The notes under the pieces: model-generated
The model's database searches: none
What the model saw: the letters and a program-made list of their open reading frames with translations, nothing else
Told to the model about the DNA's origin: nothing
Shown here: one piece after another, positions 7,662 to 14,782 of the stretch
How the letters are laid out: every line of letters starts with the position of its first letter
Numbering within the stretch: position 1 is the stretch's first letter
Program-made: the position numbers and the translations under genes
Assembly (NCBI GenBank): GCA_034438015.1
Contig: DAOTTD010000254.1
Coordinates: 1 to 15,677, forward strand
DNA from: JACDAE01 sp034438015
Lineage (GTDB): Bacteria > Chloroflexota > Ktedonobacteria > Ktedonobacterales > Ktedonobacteraceae
Direction: 5' to 3'
DNA length: 15,677 nucleotides

Positions 7662-7681
7662 TAATCAGTAACTGTTCCGAT

Positions 7682-7818
7682 TCTCTTCCCTGACTCGTCG
7701 CCGCGACGCGGCTCGCATCATTCCGTATGGATGGCGTGGTGGCGGCTCAGGCCGCCACCACGCCATCCATACCAAACCGCTTGCTCAGCGCCTCTGGCGC
7801 TGAGGGGTCATGAAGAGA
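7682..7818. repeat. Modular palindromic element R2
   Basis: The module order matches R1. Outer TCTCTTC (7682-7688) pairs with GAAGAGA (7812-7818), with imperfect TGAC/GTCA pairing just inside. Then come a GCCGC/GCGGC hairpin (7700-7712), a perfect palindrome with 22-bp arms and a TCAG loop (7725-7772), and a CTCAGCGCC/GGCGCTGAG hairpin (7784-7804). The palindrome keeps the TGGATGGCG and CGCCATCCA bases of R1, but its inner arms are different. It fills the space between hutI and the phosphatidyltransferase and is flanked 20 and 14 bp away by two exact parS sites. No T-run follows any hairpin. Confidence 0.8.
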
Positions 7819-7832
7819 TATCTTAGAAGCAA

Positions 7833-7848
7833 TGTTTCACGTGAAACA
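7833..7848. promoter_or_regulatory. parS ParB site D (16/16)
   Basis: This is a second exact copy of TGTTTCACGTGAAACA within an 18-bp perfect palindrome (7832-7849), 33 bp beyond the hutI stop codon. Its flank mirrors that of site C on the other side of element R2. Confidence 0.9.
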
Positions 7849-7881
7849 TGATCACGATTAAGAGAATGAGAGTGCGCCCCA

Positions 7882-9159
7882 TCAGTCCAGCACCAGGACT
7901 GAGCGTATCAGATTGACGCCGAAGTGATAGCCGATCTCATGATAATCTTTGATGGACCAGACTGCAAGTTCGCATTTCTTGCCGAGCTCGATGCTGCCGA
8001 TCTGCTCCTGCAGGCCGAGCGCCCTTGCTCCATTGATCGTAGCAGCCGTCAAAGCCTCCTCAAGGCTCATTCCCAGCGAGGACATCGCCAGCTCCAGCAT
8101 CATCTGCATATTTTCACAGTAGGATGTGCCGGGATTAAAATCGGTCGCCAGCGCCACATGCAGGCCGCGATCGAGCAGGCGACGTGCGGAAGGATAAGGG
8201 GTGCGCAGCGTAAACGAACAGCCAGGCAGCAGCGTCGCCACAACGCCCGCCTCGCGCATGGCGTCCAGATCGTTGTCGCTGGCGAAATCGAGATGGTCGG
8301 CTGAGGTCGCGCCCAGCTCTGCCGCCAGTCTCGCGCCACCCGAAGGACTCAACTGGTCGGCGTGAAGCTTCAAGTGGTAGCCGAGTTCTTTAGCGCGTAC
8401 CAGGATGCGGCGGCTTTCGTCAAGAGAAAATGCCTCGCGCTCGCAGAAAACGTCGCAGAAGCGCGCGAGATGAACGAACGCGGGCAGCATCTCTTCGATG
8501 AGCAGATCGATATACGCAGCTCGTCGGTCGCGATATTCGGGCGGAACGCTGTGCGCGCCGAGGAACGTGGGCACGATACGCACGCGTTTATGCTCAACGG
8601 CCTGCTTTTTTTCGAGAGCATTGAGCGTGCGCATAATATGCAGACAGGTCTCTTCCGTCCTTTTATTCAGGCCGTAGCCCGTCTTGATCTCGACCGTTGT
8701 GGTGCCGTGGCTGCGTATGCTGGCGAGGCGATCCTGCGCGAGTGCCAGCAGTGTATCGGGGCTGGCGGCGCGCGTTGCTTGCATCGTCGTGAGGATGCCG
8801 CGCCCCTGTGCAAGCAGTTCGCCGTAGCTTACGCCGGAGCGACGCAGATGGAACTCCTCCGCGCGCTCGCCGGCGAAGATAAGGTGCGTATGCGAATCGG
8901 CGAAGCCGGGCGTGACCACCGCGTTCTGTGCATCGATGAACGTAAGGCTTTCATTTGTGAGGTCCGGCTGAAAGATGCGTTTGGCGTCATCGTCGCTTCC
9001 CAGCCAGGTGATCGTGCCATGACGAACGGCAAGGGCTGCATGCTCGATAATACGTAGCGGCCCGCTTGCTCCCGGCATAGGCTTCTGGGCAACGGTGAGC
9101 AACTGGCCGATATTGCGCATGACGGTTGTTGCCGGTGTTTGAGATGGATCGGGCAACAT
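7882..9159 (-). CDS. hutI: Imidazolonepropionase
   Basis: HutI hydrolyses 4-imidazolone-5-propionate to N-formimino-L-glutamate, the third step of histidine degradation. It is a metal-dependent amidohydrolase acting in the cytoplasm. The 425-residue product is close to the usual length of about 410. ADSHTHLIFAGERAEEF places metal ligands His90 and His92. LGAHSVPPEYR near residue 200, LKLHADQLSPSGG with His266, and ATDFNPGTSY with Asp340 follow in family order. A GAGGAG ribosome site sits 10 nt before the ATG at 9159. The gene is collinear with hutH but separated from it by the phosphatidyltransferase, the DABB gene and the parS/R2 structure. The upstream spacer holds an exact TTGACA on the minus strand (9249-9244) but no convincing -10 partner. 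Confidence 0.95.
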   Translation of the reverse strand: MLPDPSQTPATTVMRNIGQLLTVAQKPMPGASGPLRIIEHAALAVRHGTITWLGSDDDAKRIFQPDLTNESLTFIDAQNAVVTPGFADSHTHLIFAGERAEEFHLRRSGVSYGELLAQGRGILTTMQATRAASPDTLLALAQDRLASIRSHGTTTVEIKTGYGLNKRTEETCLHIMRTLNALEKKQAVEHKRVRIVPTFLGAHSVPPEYRDRRAAYIDLLIEEMLPAFVHLARFCDVFCEREAFSLDESRRILVRAKELGYHLKLHADQLSPSGGARLAAELGATSADHLDFASDNDLDAMREAGVVATLLPGCSFTLRTPYPSARRLLDRGLHVALATDFNPGTSYCENMQMMLELAMSSLGMSLEEALTAATINGARALGLQEQIGSIELGKKCELAVWSIKDYHEIGYHFGVNLIRSVLVLD

Positions 9160-9257
9160 AGTTCGGTATCTCCTCTGCTAGCGATCTTTCTAGACGTTAG
9201 AACATATGGATTCGTCCACCTTCAATTTACCATATTCGTTGCCTGTCAAAGAATAGC

Positions 9258-9286
9258 TTGCTCTATGCAGGTGGATTTGTTACACT
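9258..9286 (+). promoter_or_regulatory. Possible sigma-70-type promoter of the 9349-10794 operon
   Basis: TTGCTC (9258-9263) and TACACT (9281-9286) are separated by 17 bp, about 63 bp before the first gene of the plus-strand operon. Both hexamers are only partial matches to consensus (3/6 and 4/6), so this is a position-based suggestion. Confidence 0.3.
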
Positions 9287-9348
9287 GTGGGCAGTACAGA
9301 GTCCTGTGGTGAAAGAAAATCGGCAGGCGGGAGCAAGGAGTGCATTCT

Positions 9349-9597
9349 ATGCGAGCAGTTGATGACAGCGGTCCCACCTACGCGGCTGTCCTCCGTGTGC
9401 TGCAAACCTGGAAGCAGTTGCCGGAGAGCGACGTTGGGCGTATGCTGCATGATTACTATCTCATCACTGACGACTTTCGCGAGATGGAAGATCAGGGTCT
9501 GCTGACCATGACCTTTTTGGGTGATGAGTATATGATAACCCCTACTCTGGTGGGACGCCTCTGGTTAGAGCAGTACGACAGCGAGGAGCACAAATAA
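9349..9597 (+). CDS. Small hypothetical protein, winged-helix-like
   Basis: The 82-residue protein is not recognised as a named family. It has no signal or membrane segment. After a short N-terminus it shows helix-rich segments (YAAVLRVLQTW, SDVGRMLHDYYLI, DDFREMEDQGLL) and then two strand-like pieces (LLTMTFLGDEYMI) before a final helix (LVGRLWLEQY). This order resembles a small winged-helix domain, so DNA or protein binding is possible but unproven. The ATG at 9349 follows AAGGAG by 8 nt and is preferred over the GTG at 9340, which overlaps that site. Its TAA overlaps the ATG of the rhodanese gene by one base (TAATG), pointing to translational coupling. Confidence 0.75.
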   Translation: MRAVDDSGPTYAAVLRVLQTWKQLPESDVGRMLHDYYLITDDFREMEDQGLLTMTFLGDEYMITPTLVGRLWLEQYDSEEHK

Positions 9598-9956
9598 TGG
9601 CCCAGAATTACTACGATGAAGAGGAACAGCTACCTTATAAAACGATCGGCACCGATGAAGCGAAAAGCATGATCGAAGCAGGTGCGCGCGTGATCGATGT
9701 GCGACGTCCTGATGAGTGGAATCGCGGCCATATCGCCGAAGCCGAGCTGGTGACAATAGATGGCATCTATACGTTTGGCAAGGCTTTGAAGGAACTGGAC
9801 CTCCCGGCGGATGAAGATGTTATCTTCGTGTGCGCGTCCGGCCAGCGCAGCAGCGTCGCCTCTGAGATCGCGCTGGTAACGGGCTTGAACAAGGTGTACA
9901 ATCTGGCGAACGGCATGAACGGCTGGGTGGGTCGGCGCTACCCGATCGAACGCTAA
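9597..9956 (+). CDS. Single-domain rhodanese-like protein
   Basis: The 119-residue protein is one rhodanese domain. It probably carries sulfane sulfur as a persulfide on the active-site cysteine of the loop CASGQRS (near residue 80). Supporting motifs are VIDVRRPDEWNRGHIAEA near residue 32 and the C-terminal NLANGMNGWVGRRYPI. The six-residue active-site loop is the size seen in sulfurtransferases rather than in Cdc25-like phosphatases. No signal peptide is visible, so it is likely cytoplasmic. Its start codon overlaps the stop of the small protein upstream. fabI follows 64 bp downstream with its own ribosome site, and the three are probably co-transcribed. The sulfur acceptor is unknown. Confidence 0.93.
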   Translation: MAQNYYDEEEQLPYKTIGTDEAKSMIEAGARVIDVRRPDEWNRGHIAEAELVTIDGIYTFGKALKELDLPADEDVIFVCASGQRSSVASEIALVTGLNKVYNLANGMNGWVGRRYPIER

Positions 9957-10020
9957 TTGATGAAGATAGGGCCCCGTTCATAAGTGAAAATTGTATTTTA
10001 TAGTTGAGAGGAGAGACTGT

Positions 10021-10794
10021 ATGCCCTTATTGGAAGGAAAGAAGGCGCTTATCTTTGGCGTCGCTAATCACCGTTCTATCGCGTGGGCGATTGCCCAGGC
10101 GCTCGCGGGTGAGGGGGCACAGCTTGCTCTGGCATACCAGGAGCGCATGGAGAAATATGTGCGCGACCTGGCGGCGAAGATCCCTGGCACAGAAGTGATA
10201 CCGTGCGATGTGCAGCAGGACGATCAACTGAATAGCGCCTTTGCACAGGCCGGCGAGCTTTTCGGTGGGAAGCTCGATATCCTTATCCATTGCGTTGCAT
10301 ACGCACCGCCCAGCGAACTGGAGAATCCGTTCCTGGATACGACGCGCGCTGGCTTTCACACTGCCCTGGATATCAGCGCCTACTCGCTTATTGCTATGGC
10401 GAAGCGTGCCGCACCCCTGCTCAAAGCGAGTGGTGGCGGCAGTATCCTCACGCTAACCTACATGGCGAGCGAACGCGTCATGCCCAAATATAATGTAATG
10501 GCGGTCGCTAAAGCAGCGCTGGAGTGCAGCGTGCGCTATCTGGCCTTCGAATTGGGCGAGCACAACATTCGCGTCAACGCCATCTCCGCCGGTCCTCTCA
10601 ATACGCTGGCCGCGCGCGGCGTATCTGGTTTCACCTCCTTCCGCGAGCAGATGGGTCAGGTTGCACCGCTACGCCGCAATATCGAGCAGAGCGAGGTGGG
10701 CGATGCCGCGCTCTTCCTTGCCAGCAACTACGCCCGCGCGATCACCGGCGAAATCATGTTCGTCGACGCCGGCTACAATATCATGGGCGCGTAA
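10021..10794 (+). CDS. fabI: Enoyl-[acyl-carrier-protein] reductase (NADH-type)
   Basis: FabI reduces trans-2-enoyl-ACP to acyl-ACP with NAD(P)H, the last step of each type II fatty-acid elongation cycle, in the cytoplasm. The 257-residue product is the usual size. The nucleotide-binding GVANHRSIAWAIA starts near residue 13. The FabI-type active site YMASERVMPKYNVMAVAK gives Tyr147, Tyr157 and Lys164. ISAGPLNTLAARG near 198 and the C-terminal GEIMFVDAGYNIMG match the family. The Y-x6-K spacing and this site distinguish it from FabG-type reductases and from FabV. AGGAG lies 7 nt before the ATG at 10021; a longer reading from 9991 has no support. The gene ends two bases before the stop of the convergent protease gene, leaving no room for a terminator between them. 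Confidence 0.95.
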   Translation: MPLLEGKKALIFGVANHRSIAWAIAQALAGEGAQLALAYQERMEKYVRDLAAKIPGTEVIPCDVQQDDQLNSAFAQAGELFGGKLDILIHCVAYAPPSELENPFLDTTRAGFHTALDISAYSLIAMAKRAAPLLKASGGGSILTLTYMASERVMPKYNVMAVAKAALECSVRYLAFELGEHNIRVNAISAGPLNTLAARGVSGFTSFREQMGQVAPLRRNIEQSEVGDAALFLASNYARAITGEIMFVDAGYNIMGA

Positions 10795-10796
10795 TG

Positions 10797-12497
10797 CTAC
10801 TGTTCTATGCGCCGCACGGTTGGCGGCTGTGGAGCGGGCTCGCCGCAGATGCTACAGAAGCGTGCGTTGGGCCGGTTCATATGACCACAGGGCCACGGAC
10901 GCAGGATGAATGTGCTCTGCAAATCTGCTCCCTGCGACGGAGGTCCGCCAGGAACAGGCGGCCCCGCTATGGGCCGGTTCGTAGCCGGTTGGCCCGGCTG
11001 TCCAGGACGCGGCCCCACGGGCGGAGCTCCGAACGCGGTCATGCCATTATGCATGGGATCGTTCGCCGGAGAAGGAGTCGGCGGCTGCAGAGGTCGTGGT
11101 GGCTGGGCGTCTTTCTGGCCCGGCGTCTTTTTGCGACCACGCAGCATCACGCCAAAGAGCGCGACAATCAGAAGCACCACCAGGGCGATAGCCCCGATCG
11201 TCAGGGCTATCGCCTTCCACGATGTTGGCAACGCTGTAGTCGTTTGAGCATTACTTCCCGTTTGAGTGGTTGTAGATGTTTGCTGCCCCTGGGGAACTTT
11301 CTCCGTTTTGGCCTGGCTCTGGGCATAGGTCAGGTAGGGATTGACGGCCTTGAACTGTGGATAGCTCGTCGCGATCTGCTGAAACTCCTGTTGGGACTTG
11401 TGCCAGTGGCCGGCGGCGGTTGACGCATAATCGGCGAACGCCTGACTCCATAGCCTTTGGAACGTTCCTGGCGCTGTATTCAGTTTGAGGGCGGTTACCA
11501 GTTGGCGCGCGCTATTGCTGGCCTGCAAGAAGCTGGTGCTGCCGGGCGAGTTGGTGCTCGACAGGCCGAAGCTGACGATGCCAACAACGTTCCCCTGGCT
11601 ATCGAGCGCGGGCCCGCCGCTATCACCATGTTCGACGTTGCCGCCAACCTGGATGAGGGGAGCGCCACTCGTTGTTGTCTTGATCGAACTGACCGAAATG
11701 TTATTCACCGACGACGTAAACAGGTTCTGGGGAATATCGTTGACGTCGGCGTTGCCGGGGAAGCCGATAATGGTCAGGAGATCTTGCGTCTGCACATTGG
11801 AGGAGTCGCCGAGCTGCACCGCGGGAGTATCCTGGAACGGCGCGTGCACGATGGCGACATCCAATTGATCGAAGGGACTCTCTTTTTCGATACGATCGAT
11901 GGTCGCATGGATCTGCGCCGGTACAGCCGACAGGCTCTGCGCGGTTAAGGGGCCGGTATAGTCGGTGCTGAGAAAGACCTCGCTGCTCTTCTGGTCGTAA
12001 TGGGCGGTCGACTTCAACTGACCCGTTTGTAGCGCCTGGGAAACCTGGTCGGATGTTGTCTGTGCGATGCCGGTCTCGGGATGCTGGTTGATATAATTAG
12101 CCACATCCGGTGCCGCAGCGGTCTGCAAAACATCGGGGGGCGGGCTTACAACGTGATCGGCGGTAAGGATATCGCCGTTGGCGGTGATAAAGGTGCCTGT
12201 GCCAGATAGCTGCTCTTGATATGTCTTGCCGTTTCCCTGGGGGAAAGTAACCGTTCCACTGGAGAACTGCACGTCAAGGTGGCCGCTGATAGGTGTGATG
12301 ATACGCAGAACCGCCGGTTTCGCAACATCGACGGCGCGCACCACCGGATCGGTGACGTCGCCTCCTGGCATGCTGGCAGCGTAGGTTGTTCCGGTGCGCA
12401 AAAAGAGTGCTGCGAGCAGCACGCCAAGCATACCGACCAGCAAGAATAAACGACGCGATCTATGTAAATTTTGTTGTAGAAATTTTGCCCCATGCAT
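10797..12497 (-). CDS. Membrane-anchored trypsin-like serine protease with C-terminal zinc ribbon
   Basis: The 566-residue protein has an N-terminal membrane span (about residues 17-34), then an extracytoplasmic chymotrypsin-fold protease domain. The triad is His115 in ILTADHVV, Asp213 in QLDVAIV, and Ser293 in EHGDSGGPALD. A helical region (about 345-395) and a Ser/Thr/Gln-rich linker follow. A second span at about 428-451 precedes a Pro-rich tail ending in PCGHMNRPNARFCSICGEP, whose Cys537, His539, Cys548 and Cys551 could bind zinc. With two spans the tail should be cytoplasmic, so the protein may link an outer protease to an inner partner; this is inference. There is no PDZ domain, unlike HtrA/DegP. 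The start is uncertain: ATG at 12497 (used) or GTG at 12512, both with poorly spaced ribosome sites. Confidence 0.87.
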   Translation of the reverse strand: MHGAKFLQQNLHRSRRLFLLVGMLGVLLAALFLRTGTTYAASMPGGDVTDPVVRAVDVAKPAVLRIITPISGHLDVQFSSGTVTFPQGNGKTYQEQLSGTGTFITANGDILTADHVVSPPPDVLQTAAAPDVANYINQHPETGIAQTTSDQVSQALQTGQLKSTAHYDQKSSEVFLSTDYTGPLTAQSLSAVPAQIHATIDRIEKESPFDQLDVAIVHAPFQDTPAVQLGDSSNVQTQDLLTIIGFPGNADVNDIPQNLFTSSVNNISVSSIKTTTSGAPLIQVGGNVEHGDSGGPALDSQGNVVGIVSFGLSSTNSPGSTSFLQASNSARQLVTALKLNTAPGTFQRLWSQAFADYASTAAGHWHKSQQEFQQIATSYPQFKAVNPYLTYAQSQAKTEKVPQGQQTSTTTQTGSNAQTTTALPTSWKAIALTIGAIALVVLLIVALFGVMLRGRKKTPGQKDAQPPRPLQPPTPSPANDPMHNGMTAFGAPPVGPRPGQPGQPATNRPIAGPPVPGGPPSQGADLQSTFILRPWPCGHMNRPNARFCSICGEPAPQPPTVRRIEQ

Positions 12498-12634
12498 ATC
12501 CTGATATACCACCCTTGCCTATGGATAGAAGGACTTGTTTGTATCATTATATCCCATTTAGGATTGATACGTCTGAAAAGGATGCTGAGTTGTACATCTC
12601 TACTTATCTATATCGGCTCCTGGCGCTGGTAAGA

Positions 12635-13201
12635 TCAGGTCTTTTGTTGTGCATGCCAATCACTGGCGAGCATGCCGAATAGATTCAGGTCGACGAAATG
12701 GTCGTAGAGCCATTCGCCCTGCCGTGCAATGCCCTCGTGTCTGAAACCCAGGCGCTGCGGAATAGCGCAACTGCGCGTGTTGCCGAGTGCGCAGCGGATC
12801 ACGACTTTACGCAAGCGCAGCGTATCGAACGCGTAGGCTACCATCGTTCTACAAGCCCTTGTCATAATGCCTTTGCCTTGAAAGGGGGCGGCAAGCCAGT
12901 AGCCGATCTCCGCCTTACTGTCCGCCCAATCGATCGGGTGATAGCCAATGGTACCAGTCAGCTGCCGCTGGTACCAGATGCCACAGGCGAAACCATTATT
13001 CTCCAGGTATTGTGCCTGCAGCGTGCGAATGAACGAACGCTCGTCTTCGACCGAGCGCGTAAAATCCACCCACGGCAGCCATTCGCGCAGGTAGGAGCGA
13101 TTCTGCTCGACAAGTGTAAAAATTGCCCCCGCATCGCGTTCTTCTAGTAGGCGCAATTCCAGGTCCACGTCAATGGGAAAGTATATCGATGGAGACTTCA
13201 T
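12635..13201 (-). CDS. GNAT-family N-acetyltransferase, RimJ/RimL-like
   Basis: The 188-residue protein is a single GNAT domain of the RimJ/RimL/SpeG subgroup, which transfers acetyl from acetyl-CoA to an amine on a protein or small molecule. The acetyl-CoA pyrophosphate loop is in FQGKGIMTRACR near residue 108. The preceding EIGYWLA strand and the later NTRSCAIPQRLGFRHEG segment are typical; NxxS-A-P/R-LGF is the usual C-terminal core. The substrate cannot be assigned. AAGGA lies 10 nt before the ATG at 13201. The gene lies upstream of the protease on the same strand with 137 bp between, and divergent from the lipoprotein gene across a 202-bp spacer. That spacer contains an imperfect palindrome, GTTGCTACGAGTAAC. 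Confidence 0.9.
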   Translation of the reverse strand: MKSPSIYFPIDVDLELRLLEERDAGAIFTLVEQNRSYLREWLPWVDFTRSVEDERSFIRTLQAQYLENNGFACGIWYQRQLTGTIGYHPIDWADSKAEIGYWLAAPFQGKGIMTRACRTMVAYAFDTLRLRKVVIRCALGNTRSCAIPQRLGFRHEGIARQGEWLYDHFVDLNLFGMLASDWHAQQKT

Positions 13202-13403
13202 AAGAGTGTTATCCTTCCTATCACCTCACTACAAAGGGCTTATGTCTTCTTCTACGATATGACTGCTACCTGAGTTGCTACGAGTAACTTTTGTGGGAAG
13301 GAAGAAACTCATATGGGATACTGATCCGTATAGTAAGTAGTTACGATCAAGACAAGAAAATCGGAAGGAAGCGATATCTAAAGAGCATAAAGGAGTATTC
13401 TCT

Positions 13404-14312
13404 ATGTCTACGCAAAAAAGATTGCCCATTCTGTTCCTGGCTATGGCGAGCCTGGTGTTACTGATTAGCGCGTGTAGTCCGTCCATTTCGATCGGTGGTA
13501 ATACCCAGAGCTCGCTCTCCGCAGGCCAGGTGCTTCTGAAGAGCGCCGCCACGATGAAGCAACTGAAATCCTCACATATAGATCTACAATCCATTGTCAA
13601 TACGCAGACCAGCGGCGGGACCGTTACTACTGGAACGACGACAACCACGATACCTGAGAATGTAGACTTGAATATCAAGGGGAGCGGCGATCAGCAACTG
13701 CCCAACCAGGAGCAGATGAACCTCACTATTAATACGAATACCAATGTAGTGGAGATTTTGCAGGGCGACAAGGTGTATATCAAGAACCAGCAGGGCCAGT
13801 GGTACGTGCTGGACAAGAACGCGCTGCAAGGGATGGTCGGCAACCCCTTGTCCGGTATCAGGATCGATCAGAACAGCCTGCTGACTATGTTGCAAAACAT
13901 CAAGATCACCGACAATGGCGACCAGAACGTGGATGGGCAGAGCCTGCGCCATGTCACCGCCCAGTTGGATAAGGACGCGCTACGCCAACTGGTGAACGCC
14001 AATCCGCAGTTAAAGAACGCGCTGGGCACGACGGATACCGATGCCATCCTCAACAACACGAAATCGTTTCTCTCCACCGTCGACGTGTGGATCGACGAAA
14101 CTAACTTTTACATTCATCGCACCGAACTGAAGATCAACCTTGACGCCGATACCAGTTCGATCGGGAATGGCGCGCCGACCAGCGTCAAGAGCAATATCGA
14201 CACGATCGTCGATCTGAGCAAGTTCAACGAGGCCGTGACCATCACGCCGCCTACGAATGCGATCCCGACGAACGATCCCGCGACTGTATTGGGGACGACG
14301 AATACACAGTAA
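13404..14312 (+). CDS. LppX/LprG-like lipoprotein
   Basis: The 302-residue protein begins with a basic n-region, a hydrophobic stretch and the lipobox LISAC, placing the lipidated cysteine at residue 24. It would be anchored to the outer face of the cytoplasmic membrane. The mature part (LLKSAATMKQLKSSHIDLQS, a threonine-rich strand, then alternating strands and helices including GDKVYIKNQQGQWYVLD) resembles the LppX_LprAFG family. Members of that family form a half-barrel that holds lipids. Length is somewhat above the roughly 230-240 residues typical of mycobacterial members. AAAGGAG lies 8 nt before the ATG. The broken MFS transporter starts 18 bp downstream, recalling the mycobacterial pairing of LprG with an MFS pump. 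Lipid transport here is inference. Confidence 0.8.
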   Translation: MSTQKRLPILFLAMASLVLLISACSPSISIGGNTQSSLSAGQVLLKSAATMKQLKSSHIDLQSIVNTQTSGGTVTTGTTTTTIPENVDLNIKGSGDQQLPNQEQMNLTINTNTNVVEILQGDKVYIKNQQGQWYVLDKNALQGMVGNPLSGIRIDQNSLLTMLQNIKITDNGDQNVDGQSLRHVTAQLDKDALRQLVNANPQLKNALGTTDTDAILNNTKSFLSTVDVWIDETNFYIHRTELKINLDADTSSIGNGAPTSVKSNIDTIVDLSKFNEAVTITPPTNAIPTNDPATVLGTTNTQ

Positions 14313-14330
14313 GGTTGTTAAACCGCAGCC

Positions 14331-14782
14331 ATGAAAAAGCGCCCTCCTCGCTCTCAGGGACAGCCTGTCCCTGAGAGCATCTCTGAGCGGGAAACGTCCG
14401 CGCTCATCACACCACCGCAGTCGGGCAAAGGCTTGCTGCGTGCATTTACCTCGTTACGTCAACGCAATTTTCGTCTTTTCTGGTTTGGTCAGATGATCTC
14501 GCTGTGCTGATCGCGAGCGTTGGCTTTGCGGAGACCGCCTTTGCTCAGCTTTCCATTACCACGCTCCAAACGGTCGCCCCGGACCACCTGCGCGGGCGCG
14601 TCATGAGCGTGTATGTGCTCTTCTTCGACGGAAGCGTTCCGCTGGGATATCTGCTGATTGGCTGGCTATCAGGTCTCTACGGGGCTGCCGTCGCCCTACT
14701 CATTGGCGCTCTTCTCAGCCTGACGGTCGCGGGAGCCGGGTGGATATGGCGGAAACCAGCGGAGAAGGATCTTAACACTTGA
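14331..14782 (+). pseudogene. MFS transporter with large internal deletion
   Basis: Two fragments of one major-facilitator transporter remain. The first runs from the ATG at 14331 for 59 codons to a TGA at 14508-14510 and ends in RQRNFRLFWFGQMISL, the usual lead-in to the first membrane span. The second, in another frame from about 14504 to 14782, carries the last spans, beginning near QTVAPDHLRGRVMSVYVLFF and ending in a charged tail. Roughly 270 residues (most of spans 1-9) are missing and the halves are out of frame, so the gene cannot make a working pump. Its position 18 bp after the lipoprotein gene suggests they were once co-transcribed. The fragments resemble the 12-span MFS_3 group; the original substrate is unknown. 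Confidence 0.85.
14350..14378. repeat. Perfect 14-bp-arm palindrome in the MFS pseudogene
   Basis: GCTCTCAGGGACAG and its complement are separated by one base. It falls in codons for the hydrophilic N-terminal tail of the former transporter, so it may be a coding coincidence or a small inserted sequence. Confidence 0.5.

Noticed and set aside
10524..11423. Long plus-strand open frame (299 codons) overlapping fabI and the protease
   Set aside because: It lies in the wrong frame of fabI and antisense to the protease, both of which have clear family motifs. Its product is Arg-rich with no recognisable domain.
12386..12682. Plus-strand frame of 98 codons over the protease/GNAT junction
   Set aside because: Mostly antisense to the protease N-terminus and the spacer, without support for translation.
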